Below, in pieces: positions 47,611-56,286 of a stretch of 64,000 bases of DNA. A program made the translations under genes and the position numbers. Under the pieces are notes generated by a model. The model had not been told where the DNA came from. It did not search any database and saw nothing but the letters and a program-made list of their open reading frames with translations. Numbering within the stretch: position 1 is the stretch's first letter; each line of letters opens with the position of its first letter. The stretch is taken from positions 49,262-113,261 of the forward strand of contig NZ_SKBP01000011.1 in assembly GCF_004634195.1 (NCBI RefSeq), written 5' to 3'. The DNA is from Flavobacterium salilacus subsp. salilacus. Its GTDB lineage: Bacteria; Bacteroidota; Bacteroidia; Flavobacteriales; Flavobacteriaceae.

Positions 47611-48040
47611 GAGTTTCATTACTTTCTTGTCTAATAACTTCATTAAAAGTAGGTTTATCATTATTATTTACCCACCATAAACGTAGTCCTATAAGTGAAC
47701 CAATTAAAGATAAAACTAAAGCGATTTTGTGATATGATTCTTTATTTAGTAAAATTGTAGAAACTACTAATGCAATGGAGAGTAATATTAAACCAATGAC
47801 ATCAAGGAAATTTTTAATTAATTCTTCACGATTAGAATCTTGAAAATTCTTTATTTTACTTAAAACACTATCCAAACACCCTGAAAAATAAATTGAAACA
47901 TAATATGTTGTAAATAAAATAGGTAATTCTTTTGGTCCTATTTTATCACCTAATATAAATGGTAGCCAAATTCCAATAGTTCCTATACAAATTATCGCTA
48001 TCCAAAAATATTTTGTTCTAATCGATTTAAAATTAAACAT
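47594..48040 (-). CDS. Small four-helix membrane protein inside the Dnd operon
   Basis: The 148-residue product begins MFNFKSIRTKYFWIAIICIG. Four hydrophobic segments lie at about 11-29, 40-58, 76-95 and 105-122, with a short basic-and-polar linker (DSVLSKIKNFQDSNREEL). No family is recognised. It lies between dndE and dndB with 12 bases and an overlap on either side, so it is embedded in the operon. It is not part of any well-known Dnd operon that I recall. Confidence 0.75.
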   Translation of the reverse strand: MFNFKSIRTKYFWIAIICIGTIGIWLPFILGDKIGPKELPILFTTYYVSIYFSGCLDSVLSKIKNFQDSNREELIKNFLDVIGLILLSIALVVSTILLNKESYHKIALVLSLIGSLIGLRLWWVNNNDKPTFNEVIRQESNETHGNNW

Positions 48041-48052
48041 ATTTAGATTTTT

Positions 48053-49594
48053 TTACTTCGTATTAAAAATTTCTCCAAACTCAAACTCACGAATATTTGA
48101 TATTGCTTGTCTTGGATTGATGGATTCCATTGAACGATTTATTTTACTTCTTTGTTTTTCTCCAGCACCTAAAAATTTACTGATAGATTTCCAATTATTA
48201 CCGTCTTTAATTTGCATTAAAAATGCTGATTGACACATTTCTGAAAAATCAAAAGTTGGTTGGTTAAATTCTTCAATTCCTTGTGAAACTAACATTACTG
48301 CAACACCTTGTGAACGAACTTCACGCAATAGTTTTTCCAATATTTCTTGTGATTTCTTTTCCTTGAATACATTATGTGCCTCATCAATAAGTAATACATA
48401 TCGAAGACCGCTATAATTGTCTTCAATAGGCACTTTATCCATATTCATAAATATATTGTACAAGTAGTAAATAACTAAAAATGTGGCTGTAAAACGCACT
48501 TCTTTACTTAAATCTCCCGAAAGACTTAAATAGTAATTTTCATTAATAAAATCGCCTAATTTATTATTATCAAACAATTCTATTTCAGTTAAACCAATCA
48601 ATATTTGCGTTAATGATGTAGGTTTATCTCCGGCAATCTCATATACATTTTCTAATATATCTGACAATGTTGGGTAACTACCGTCTTTTTTATCTTCAAA
48701 TGCTTTTCTTGTTGCATCTTTTAAGTGTTGTTTTTGAACATTTCCTAAATTAGCATACTTAACTATAATATCAACAAATCGACCTATTCCAACAATTTTA
48801 TCTCGTTCATTTACATTGTTAATAAATGATAGAGGATTAACTGGGAATGAATCCGTTGGTGTATCAATTAATTTTGCATTGGTATTATTAAAAAATTCTT
48901 TGAAATCTTTATTAGATTTATCACTTTCAGTCATTCCTTTAAAATCTAAATAAAGATAATTGACCTGACCTTTTGATTCTGTAATAATTCTTTCTAAAAA
49001 CTTTCTTGCAAAATAAGATTTTCCCGCTCCTGATTGTCCTGCAATGGCAATATGACAGTTTCCATACATTGATGTATTGTTTGGAGTGAAATAAATATCT
49101 TTCCCTTTATATTCTCCAATTAATACTTTAATAGGTGCTAAATAACTTTCTTTTTCTTTAAGAGAATTATTTTTGTTTTTAACAAAATCAAAATTGGTTT
49201 CATTTTCATTTATTGCATCAATTCCAATTTCGATATGGTCTAATAAAAACTCAATACCTGATACATTTTTGTTTTCTTCAAAATAAAGGTTTATCATTTC
49301 TAAACCGCTATCAATATGCCATTTCAGATACTTTCTAACATCGGTATCGTCTTTATGTATTTGATATTTTTGACAAATTAAAGAAATGTAATACTCTTTA
49401 TAGTTTCCAAATAAGGTATTGTCTTTATACTCTTTTTGCTTTTCAGAAGTTGAATTACTTTCAGAAGTGTAAGTTGCACCTTTTGCTAATGAATACGCTA
49501 ATGAAATTCGGGCGATATGATTTTCTTCGCCTAATTGCATTCTATTCGTTAATTTCTTAACAAGTTCTGATGAAGTTTTAATATTAAATTGCAT
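48053..49594 (-). CDS. dndE: DndE domain fused to a HerA-type ATPase
   Basis: Residues about 1-115 match DndE: MQFNIKTSSELVKKLTNRM, the helix HIARISLAYSLAKG, FGNYKEYYISLICQKY and WHIDSGLEMINLY. From about 155 the protein is a HerA/FtsK-like ATPase: Walker A AGQSGAGKSYFARKF (about 185-195), a KGMTESD loop, Walker B YVLLIDEAHNVF (about 404) and SQGVAVMLVSQG. Stand-alone DndE is about 110-130 residues, so this 513-residue protein is an unusual fusion. The start at 49594 gives an 11-base overlap with dndD. The ATPase may drive DNA translocation or DndD-type handling; this is inference. Confidence 0.85.
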   Translation of the reverse strand: MQFNIKTSSELVKKLTNRMQLGEENHIARISLAYSLAKGATYTSESNSTSEKQKEYKDNTLFGNYKEYYISLICQKYQIHKDDTDVRKYLKWHIDSGLEMINLYFEENKNVSGIEFLLDHIEIGIDAINENETNFDFVKNKNNSLKEKESYLAPIKVLIGEYKGKDIYFTPNNTSMYGNCHIAIAGQSGAGKSYFARKFLERIITESKGQVNYLYLDFKGMTESDKSNKDFKEFFNNTNAKLIDTPTDSFPVNPLSFINNVNERDKIVGIGRFVDIIVKYANLGNVQKQHLKDATRKAFEDKKDGSYPTLSDILENVYEIAGDKPTSLTQILIGLTEIELFDNNKLGDFINENYYLSLSGDLSKEVRFTATFLVIYYLYNIFMNMDKVPIEDNYSGLRYVLLIDEAHNVFKEKKSQEILEKLLREVRSQGVAVMLVSQGIEEFNQPTFDFSEMCQSAFLMQIKDGNNWKSISKFLGAGEKQRSKINRSMESINPRQAISNIREFEFGEIFNTK

Positions 49595-51686
49595 CTTGAT
49601 AATCTCGTTCAAATATTTTAAATAATTCCTCTTTGTTCTCTACTTTTTCAAATGCAGATTGTTCATTATCAATATTTTTTATCAAATAGGTTTTGCTGAT
49701 ATTTGGTAATAAAATATTGAATTCATCTTCTGACATTTCTTTTTTAAGCAATGGAAAAATGATAACTTGCTCTGATACTTTCGGATAAAAATGTTTCACA
49801 ATACTATTTGAATGGTCTACATCAAATTTTTGCATTGGCGAGTCAATGAAAACAGGAAAACTAATATTAGACTCATCAACCAAACCTTTTAATAAAGCAG
49901 TAGCATACATCTGTTGTTCTCCTTTGGAAAGTGAATCTTTATTGATGATATTACCTCTTGAATCAATCAAGTTAATATCAATATCTTCTCCGATGATTTC
50001 TACATTTACATCTTTAATAAAAGACTTTTTATGCAACAAAGTATCTAAACCGTTTTTAATTCGCTCTGAAAGTGATTTTGATTTTTCGTTTTTGAAATCT
50101 ATAATAAATCGCTTTAAAGTCTTTATTGTATTTTCAACTTCTTTACCGATTTCAATATTTTCTTTTCCTAAATCAAGTCTTTCGGTAATTCTATTAATTT
50201 CTTTTCTATGCTGAATAAGTGTATTCTCATTTTCTTCTATTTTTTGTTTTAATACGCCAATTCTTTGTTGAATTCCTTCATATTGTTGTTCAAGTTCACT
50301 TTTCTTTTTCCTATCGGCAACAACTAAAGCATCTTCAGATTTTTCTTCAGCAAGTTTTATTTTTTTATTAATATCATTTAGTTCATTTTTTGAGCGTATG
50401 AAATCCGTATTTATTCTACTGAATTTCTCTTTGAATGATAACCTAATATTATTTATAAATTGCTCTAATTCAGCTTTTTCAGATTCTGAATAGTTGTGTA
50501 TAAGTTCAACATCTTCATTATTTTGCGTTTCTTCTTCTCCAAGGTGCTTTTTAACTAATTCTTTAAAACTCTTAATATAATATTCTTGAACTTCATGAGT
50601 AATTAAAATATCTTTTGGTCTTGGTAAATTGATTAAATCGTTGATTATGTTTGTAGAAATATCATCAACTTTATTTTTATCAAAATTTCTGTTGATAAAA
50701 TTTCTTTCATCAATAATTTGTTCAAAAACTTGGGTAAGTAGTTTTCCTGCAATAGCAAAAGGTATTATTTCAAAATATGATTTTAATTCTATTTGAATTT
50801 GATTAACGTGTTTATCTAAATCTTCTTTTCTATTACGAAGTTCGTTTAATTCATCAACTGTAATTACACTACCGTTTTTAATTAATTTTTCTTGAAGTTT
50901 AGCAATATCGAACTTTAAAGCAGAAGCATCTTCATTAAAATTGTCAATTTGGCTTTGAAAATCAACATTTTCTTCTTCTTTATCCAAAGACTCTCTTTTA
51001 ATTCGCTCTAAATTTGATTTATCTTTTGTACTTGCTGTTTTTTCCTTTAAATCATTCAGATATTTTTCTAAATCTTCCTTTAAATCTTGATAATGTTTAA
51101 TACCTAAAACTTCTATATATGCTTGACTTAAATCTTTTCTTTGTTCCGCAGTATGAATTTCCGCAAGTGAAACTATTTTTTCCGCATCAAAAAAGAAAAA
51201 TTTCGCAATTTCTTTCGGCATGATAAAATCACGGATAAATATTTCTTTTCCAACTTCTTCGGCTAACTCGCTTTCCATACCATCAATTAAAATTTCTAAT
51301 TCTTCTTCTTTGTTTCCCTCTGTGTGGTATGTTCTTGTAATTTTTAATTCATTACAAGTAATATCGGGTATTGTCGTAACATTAGCAAATACAACCGAAA
51401 CAGAAAATGTGGTATTACCTTCAAACTCTGCTTGACGATTTAAACTATTCTTGATGTATTTTTTATAGTTACCATTGCTCTCGATTTCTCTTTTATAGAT
51501 TTCATCGACATCACTCATTTGTCGTCCATACATACACCAAACCAATGACATCAAAAATGTTGTCTTTCCATAACCATTTTTACCACTAACAATGACAATG
51601 TTTTCATCATTATTAACAGATAAATCAATTTTGTTATAACCTTTATAAATTCTAAAGTTATTTAATTCAATTTCTTTAATTGTCAT
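49584..51686 (-). CDS. dndD: DNA phosphorothioation protein DndD, SMC-like ATPase
   Basis: A 700-residue ABC-type ATPase. Walker A is SGKNGYGKTTFL (about residue 35-44), the signature motif is DSLSKGEQQMYATALL (about 590), and Walker B is FPVFIDSPMQKFD (about 615). Between them, about 200-560 is coiled coil with a central hinge, as in SMC/Rad50 relatives. DndD is part of the DndCDE complex that nicks and modifies DNA. The start codon overlaps the dndC stop by one base (TAATG), so translation is coupled. Confidence 0.92.
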   Translation of the reverse strand: MTIKEIELNNFRIYKGYNKIDLSVNNDENIVIVSGKNGYGKTTFLMSLVWCMYGRQMSDVDEIYKREIESNGNYKKYIKNSLNRQAEFEGNTTFSVSVVFANVTTIPDITCNELKITRTYHTEGNKEEELEILIDGMESELAEEVGKEIFIRDFIMPKEIAKFFFFDAEKIVSLAEIHTAEQRKDLSQAYIEVLGIKHYQDLKEDLEKYLNDLKEKTASTKDKSNLERIKRESLDKEEENVDFQSQIDNFNEDASALKFDIAKLQEKLIKNGSVITVDELNELRNRKEDLDKHVNQIQIELKSYFEIIPFAIAGKLLTQVFEQIIDERNFINRNFDKNKVDDISTNIINDLINLPRPKDILITHEVQEYYIKSFKELVKKHLGEEETQNNEDVELIHNYSESEKAELEQFINNIRLSFKEKFSRINTDFIRSKNELNDINKKIKLAEEKSEDALVVADRKKKSELEQQYEGIQQRIGVLKQKIEENENTLIQHRKEINRITERLDLGKENIEIGKEVENTIKTLKRFIIDFKNEKSKSLSERIKNGLDTLLHKKSFIKDVNVEIIGEDIDINLIDSRGNIINKDSLSKGEQQMYATALLKGLVDESNISFPVFIDSPMQKFDVDHSNSIVKHFYPKVSEQVIIFPLLKKEMSEDEFNILLPNISKTYLIKNIDNEQSAFEKVENKEELFKIFERDYQDAI

Positions 51687-53026
51687 TATGCTGAAATATG
51701 TTGTTTATATCGTTTTTCAATATCTTCAATCAATCCTCTTCGTTTCATCATAATAGTTTTAGACTTTTCTAATTTTAGCAAGTCTTGTATTAAAGTGAAT
51801 TGTTTTTTATCCTTTTCACAAGCAGACAACAGAAGTTCTTCTTCTTTTTTTACGAGTTCATTGTGCTGTTTCATATCAAGATGTTTATTAAATACTTTAT
51901 TGTAAATATCTGAAACCGTGTATTGAAAAAATAAATCACGATACCAAATAACTTGAATTGCTATTAATTCTTGTTTGTTTATTAACTCAACTTCATAACC
52001 CAACTCATTAATTTGTTTTTGTGCTTCAAAAACTTTTTCAAGAATTTCAGCTCTATGTTTCAATTCCACAACACCACCGTGAGGGATTGTTGCTTCAAGT
52101 CCGTTTCTTCGGAAATGCGAACGATTTTCGGGTTTATTTCTTTCTTCTTGAATCCAATTTCGCAAATCTCTTAAAGGAATTAACCATTGTTGTCCGTTCT
52201 CAATTTGTGCAGAAATTGATTTGTCTTGTTTTACAACGGTGCAAGTCCAACAACCAAAACGACTTTGTCCACAAGATTTATGCTCTTTATCTGATACCAT
52301 TGTGGGGCATTCGTAATCATCTGCACTTGCATCTGAATAAATATCAAACAATTCTTTATTATTTGCACCCCAAGGCGATTGAAAAGTATTGATGATATAC
52401 CAAATCTCTTCTAATTGCAACTCTTTTATTGGGGAATAAACAAAAACATTATTTTGTAATGGGTGTTTTGTTAAACGTTTTCCCTTAATATCGTGCTTTT
52501 TAATTGATTTTGCTCTTGAAGAACTTTCACTTTTTCGAGTTCCAACTAAAATAATTGCTTCGTGGTGGTCGTTATCTTCACTTTTAACAATTTCGGTTAC
52601 AAATTTAGCAGTTGGTTTTATTTTTAACCTTTCTGTACACCATCTGAAACTATTATTAGGTGCTGGATAACCTTTTCCTATTAGGTTAACAAAAAAAGAA
52701 TCTTCTAATCTTGGTATTGTTTTTTGAACAAAAACGGGAAGTGAATGTTTTAAAGCACCCTCTTTGATTTTCTCTAAAATTTTATTTACATAATTCGTAA
52801 TAATTGGATTTTCAACCAACGTATCATTACATACTACATATACTTCACGTTTTAAAAACGATTTTCCTCTTTCGGTTTTAATTTTTAGCAGAGCCAACCA
52901 AGTAAGAGTAAGTAAAACGGTAGAATCTTTTCCACCACTAAAACCAATAATCCAAGGTCTATTGCTATCGTCAATAGAGTATTGGTCAGCGATTTCTTCT
53001 ATTATATAATTTATTCTTTTGCTCAT
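51686..53026 (-). CDS. dndC: DNA phosphorothioation protein DndC, PP-loop sulfurtransferase
   Basis: The 446-residue protein belongs to the PAPS-reductase-like family. A PP-loop SGGKDSTVLL lies at about residue 30-39. Cysteines in FRWCTERLKIKP and the cluster SCGQSRFGCWTCTVV are the 4Fe-4S ligands typical of DndC. It would activate the DNA backbone and transfer sulfur. The start at 53026 (MSKRINYII) is preferred over one six codons upstream because it lies directly after the leader inverted repeat. It is the first gene of the operon. Confidence 0.92.
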   Translation of the reverse strand: MSKRINYIIEEIADQYSIDDSNRPWIIGFSGGKDSTVLLTLTWLALLKIKTERGKSFLKREVYVVCNDTLVENPIITNYVNKILEKIKEGALKHSLPVFVQKTIPRLEDSFFVNLIGKGYPAPNNSFRWCTERLKIKPTAKFVTEIVKSEDNDHHEAIILVGTRKSESSSRAKSIKKHDIKGKRLTKHPLQNNVFVYSPIKELQLEEIWYIINTFQSPWGANNKELFDIYSDASADDYECPTMVSDKEHKSCGQSRFGCWTCTVVKQDKSISAQIENGQQWLIPLRDLRNWIQEERNKPENRSHFRRNGLEATIPHGGVVELKHRAEILEKVFEAQKQINELGYEVELINKQELIAIQVIWYRDLFFQYTVSDIYNKVFNKHLDMKQHNELVKKEEELLLSACEKDKKQFTLIQDLLKLEKSKTIMMKRRGLIEDIEKRYKQHISA

Positions 53027-53036
53027 TTTTGATTTG

Positions 53037-53058
53037 CATTTCAAGATAATTTGAAATG
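53037..53058 (-). repeat. Inverted repeat in the dndC leader
   Basis: CATTTCAA and TTGAAATG, 8-base arms with a 6-base centre, end 10 bases before the dndC start. It could be an operator or an RNA hairpin near the ribosome site. Confidence 0.6.
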
Positions 53059-53106
53059 ATTTTTGTGAATAATATTTAGGACTTTTTTTACTAAACCCTA
53101 AACCGC

Positions 53107-53136
53107 CAAATATAGTGATTTTTAACTTTTAGCAAG
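53107..53136 (-). promoter_or_regulatory. Promoter of the Dnd operon
   Basis: On the minus strand TATATTTG (53107-53114) fits TAnnTTTG, and CTTG at 53133-53136 lies 18 bases upstream as a possible -33 element. It is about 80 bases before dndC, leaving a leader that contains the inverted repeat. Confidence 0.6.
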
Positions 53137-53228
53137 TGTGTTAAAAAAAATATTTTAAAATTATTTTTATGCTAAAAAGGTACAGAATTTCTTCTATACC
53201 TCAAATTTTAAAATAACACGACTTAACC

Positions 53229-53720
53229 TTAGTCAGGAATAAAGTGTTTTAATTTTAATTTTTCGATTTCTTGTCCACTTACTCCTAAATCAATTAGAAT
53301 AAAGTTGCTATCTGTCAATTTTTGTAATTTTCCTTTCAAAATTGAATGTCCACTTGTAAGACTTGATATTTCTAAAGATAAATTATTTTCTGAAAAATCA
53401 TAAATTCCTTCACTTGCAGGTGTCCATTCCCCAGTATTCATGAAATGTACAACCGTTTTTTCATCTTTAAAAAATAACACATTATAGTATTCATTTTCGT
53501 TAAAAAAATTAACAAATTGGCTATCTAAAGAAGTGCATACATAAAAGTATTTACCGATTAAATCGGTGGTCTCATTTTCATTTTTGACTGATATTGTATT
53601 TTGTTGAGTTGTTATTAAAGTATCATTTTTAATAATATTGTTTTCATTTTGCTTTTCATTTTGTTTGCATGAGATTAGATTCACTAAAATGAAGAAATAT
53701 AGTAAATTGAATTGTTTCAT
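53229..53720 (-). CDS. Hypothetical lipoprotein of the mobile element
   Basis: The 163-residue product has a lipobox (MKQFNLLYFFILVNLISCKQ, cysteine at about residue 18) followed by a low-complexity Asn/Glu/Thr-rich linker. The C-terminal half (LIGKYFYVCTSLDSQFVNFF, IYDFSENNLSLEI) resembles no family that I recognise. It lies 19 bases after the TonB-like gene on the same strand, so both may be cargo in one transcript. Confidence 0.65.
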   Translation of the reverse strand: MKQFNLLYFFILVNLISCKQNEKQNENNIIKNDTLITTQQNTISVKNENETTDLIGKYFYVCTSLDSQFVNFFNENEYYNVLFFKDEKTVVHFMNTGEWTPASEGIYDFSENNLSLEISSLTSGHSILKGKLQKLTDSNFILIDLGVSGQEIEKLKLKHFIPD

Positions 53721-53739
53721 TTTTCTTTATTTTAATTGA

Positions 53740-54597
53740 TTATCTGAAAGTTAGAGGAAATGATTTTTTCATTTTTATATTTGTTCCTTGTGATTGTGCA
53801 GGTGTCCAATTCGGCATATTTTTAAAAACCCTTTCAATTTCTGTTTGTAATTCATTGGGAACATTTGGCTTAATACCTATGTTATCAATGCTACCGTCTT
53901 CCATTATTACAAAGCTCACATTAACCTTTCCCGAAAAATTTTGTGCAGATTCGGGAATATTGAGGTTTTGAAAAATATATTCTTGTAGCTTTTTATCTCC
54001 ACCTTTAAAAACCGCTTCTTTTTCAATTGCAATATATTTTATTGATTCTTGCTTTTTACTGTCGGATTCGGCTTGTTTCGGCGTTTCTGGAATGTAATAG
54101 TAGTGGTTGATAATGTATGAAGTTAAAATATCTGCATTTTTTGCACTTAACTCAATTTTACTTCGGTAATAACTATTTGTTGCAGGTTTTATTGAAAAAT
54201 AAACAAGATTGTAATCGTTGTTTCCAATTTTAGCAAAGAATGACAAGAATGATTTTCTTGCTTCATCATTTTTTAATACTTCATCTAATTTTTTGAAAAC
54301 TTCATTTTTTGTTACATTAATCGCACCTGTATCATAACCCAAAGCATTCAAAATTATTACTGAATAATGTTGATTGTCTTTGTAAAGGTTATCAATTTCA
54401 AATTGTGTTTTACAAAATTTCACAAATTCGGTTAATGCTTCTTTTTCTTCTTTTTTAATTGAAGGAGCATAATTTTTTACTGGTGCTTTCCATTCTAAAA
54501 TTTGAATAGAATCGTTGCTTTGGGTTGTATCGTTTTGAGCATTGATTGTAATTGAAAACGATAGAAGAATTAGAAATTTTAAGGTTTTTGTTGTCAT
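53740..54597 (-). CDS. Secreted protein with C-terminal TonB-like domain
   Basis: The start at 54597 gives a signal peptide (MTTKTLKFLILLSFSITINAQ) and a 285-residue protein; an earlier ATG would add 44 residues that read through the leader. The last 90 residues are a TonB C-terminal-like domain (AVFKGGDKKLQEYIFQNLNIPE, VNVSFVIMEDGSIDNIGIKP, MPNWTPAQSQGTNIKMKKSFPL; cited in part). Unlike classical TonB it appears to be exported rather than anchored by an N-terminal helix and proline-rich linker. It is divergent from the XRE regulator gene. Confidence 0.75.
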   Translation of the reverse strand: MTTKTLKFLILLSFSITINAQNDTTQSNDSIQILEWKAPVKNYAPSIKKEEKEALTEFVKFCKTQFEIDNLYKDNQHYSVIILNALGYDTGAINVTKNEVFKKLDEVLKNDEARKSFLSFFAKIGNNDYNLVYFSIKPATNSYYRSKIELSAKNADILTSYIINHYYYIPETPKQAESDSKKQESIKYIAIEKEAVFKGGDKKLQEYIFQNLNIPESAQNFSGKVNVSFVIMEDGSIDNIGIKPNVPNELQTEIERVFKNMPNWTPAQSQGTNIKMKKSFPLTFR

Positions 54598-54639
54598 AAT
54601 TTGCTTTTTATGAAGCAAATCTAAACAAAAAATCAAAAA

Positions 54640-54659
54640 CACTCGTACCTGTGCGAGTG
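54640..54659. promoter_or_regulatory. Candidate operator between XRE and TonB-like genes
   Basis: CACTCG and CGAGTG arms around an 8-base centre, in the 107-base region between the two divergent genes. It is a plausible binding site for the XRE protein encoded at 54705. Confidence 0.45.
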
Positions 54660-54704
54660 AATTATTGTGCTTAATAAGGGAATTTAACTCAAAATTTTTA
54701 AACA

Positions 54705-54944
54705 ATGGAAAATATTGAGTTAGAGCCAATTGAACAATATGTTATTGATACTGTTAGAAAAATAAGAATGGAAAAAGGTATTTCTCAAAAAGACCTTGCT
54801 TTTATGTTGAATTTATCCATCGGATTTATTGGCGATGTTGAAAGTCCAAAATCGAGAGCAAAGTACAATATTTCACATTTGAATAAATTGGCTGATGTTT
54901 TAGAATGTTCGCCAAAGGATTTTTTGCCTGAACAACCTCTATAA
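54705..54944 (+). CDS. XRE-family HTH regulator
   Basis: A 79-residue protein that is almost entirely a Cro/CI-type helix-turn-helix: VIDTVRKIRMEKGISQKDLAFML, then LSIGFIGDVESPKSRAKYNISHLNKLADVLEC (cited in part). It lies divergent from the TonB-like gene, the arrangement of a repressor with an adjacent target, and could also control element gene expression. It is the only clearly plus-strand gene inside the element. Confidence 0.88.
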   Translation: MENIELEPIEQYVIDTVRKIRMEKGISQKDLAFMLNLSIGFIGDVESPKSRAKYNISHLNKLADVLECSPKDFLPEQPL

Positions 54945-54980
54945 AAAAACTCTACTGTTTTGTTTAACAATAGAGTTTTT
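54945..54980. terminator. Bidirectional terminator between XRE and VapE genes
   Basis: AAAAACTCTA and TAGAGTTTTT arms with a loop of 16 bases (partly paired). It begins immediately after the XRE stop and precedes the stop of the convergent VapE gene. Confidence 0.7.
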
Positions 54981-55014
54981 AAAAAGTTGTGTTGAAGTTC
55001 TTACACATCTTACA

Positions 55015-56274
55015 CTAATCTAAATTTGATAAGTCAGGTTTTAAATAATATACTTCGTATAAAGTTCCATTATTTGCTCGTTTTCTTTTAAATCCGTTTT
55101 TGGTAAGGATTTTACCAAACTTTACTAATTCGCCTTGTGTTGGCGTTTTTTTTGTTGTGAGTTGATAAAGTTCGAAGGTCAATTTTGATTTCGGATATTT
55201 TAAACTCATTATTTCTTCTTCCATTTTCTTTTTCCGATTATTAAAATCTTCCGAGGGTACATAACAACTGGTTCTTAAAGAGTTTAAATGTTTTTCTTTA
55301 ATGCTTTCAATTACATTTTCTTCTAATGGAGTGCATGAAAATAATTCTAAAATCTTTATTTCTTCGGGAGAAATTACTCTGAAATTTTCGTTGTTTTTCT
55401 CAACTCTTTTTTGGTTGTTTGCATCAAACCAATATTGAAACCCTGATTTAAAAAGACTGTAAACCTCTGCCAATACTAAATTCATATCAACCTTATGATT
55501 GCCGTAGTTTTCAAAACGACTTACTTCAAATGATAAAAATCTACGATTTCCTGTAAGGTCATACAAAAACTCTGTTCCGTTTACTGAACCTATAAACGAT
55601 GCTCTCCGTATAAAATTATCTGTATATTGAGCATACGCTTTACGAAAACTGATTTTACTTTTTGTTACCAATTCTTTTAATTCGGCAACATTGGAGTACG
55701 TCATATTCGCCAATTCGTCTAAATTGATTAAGCATTTTTCTGAAAGAAAACCAAGCGTGTCTTTATTTCCCAATCTAATATTTCCTGCAAAATAATATGG
55801 CATTAATTCGTTCGGTATCAATTTTTCAACCCAAGTGCTTTTACCAATACCTTGATTTCCTGCTAATATTACACATTGTTGATTAATTGCATTATCTTCA
55901 ACCATACAAGCCACCCAAGCCACCAACCATTTTGTAAATGCCCACTCAAAAAAATCATTATCGTGAGTGTCTATAGTCATTAATAATTTTTTGATATTTT
56001 CATTTCCAGTCATTTGAGGTAAGGATTTAAAATAATCTTTAATTGGATTGAAAATTGGAACATAATCGGATTCGATAATTGTTTTCAAATCAAGGAATTT
56101 AATTTTAAGACGCTGATGATTCATTTCGAGTAATAATGAATTCAAATCTCTGTCTGTCATATATTTAAAATCACTTCTGCTTATTGGTTTAAACTCTACT
56201 TTACTACTAATTTCATTAAATCTAAAGTTGTAATGATTGTTTAGATAATTTTTAAAAAGGTCAATTTGTTGCAT
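55015..56274 (-). CDS. VapE-family P-loop ATPase
   Basis: The 419-residue product has Walker A VILAGNQGIGKSTWVEKL (about 136-151), Walker B CLINLDELANM (about 195) and NGTEFLYDLTGNRRFLSFEV, all typical of virulence-associated E (VapE) ATPases. Such proteins occur in phages, plasmids and phage-satellite islands, where they act in replication. The upstream gene ends 12 bases before its start, so they form one transcript. No separate primase domain was seen in the N-terminus. Confidence 0.85.
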   Translation of the reverse strand: MQQIDLFKNYLNNHYNFRFNEISSKVEFKPISRSDFKYMTDRDLNSLLLEMNHQRLKIKFLDLKTIIESDYVPIFNPIKDYFKSLPQMTGNENIKKLLMTIDTHDNDFFEWAFTKWLVAWVACMVEDNAINQQCVILAGNQGIGKSTWVEKLIPNELMPYYFAGNIRLGNKDTLGFLSEKCLINLDELANMTYSNVAELKELVTKSKISFRKAYAQYTDNFIRRASFIGSVNGTEFLYDLTGNRRFLSFEVSRFENYGNHKVDMNLVLAEVYSLFKSGFQYWFDANNQKRVEKNNENFRVISPEEIKILELFSCTPLEENVIESIKEKHLNSLRTSCYVPSEDFNNRKKKMEEEIMSLKYPKSKLTFELYQLTTKKTPTQGELVKFGKILTKNGFKRKRANNGTLYEVYYLKPDLSNLD

Positions 56275-56286
56275 GATGTATTTATT

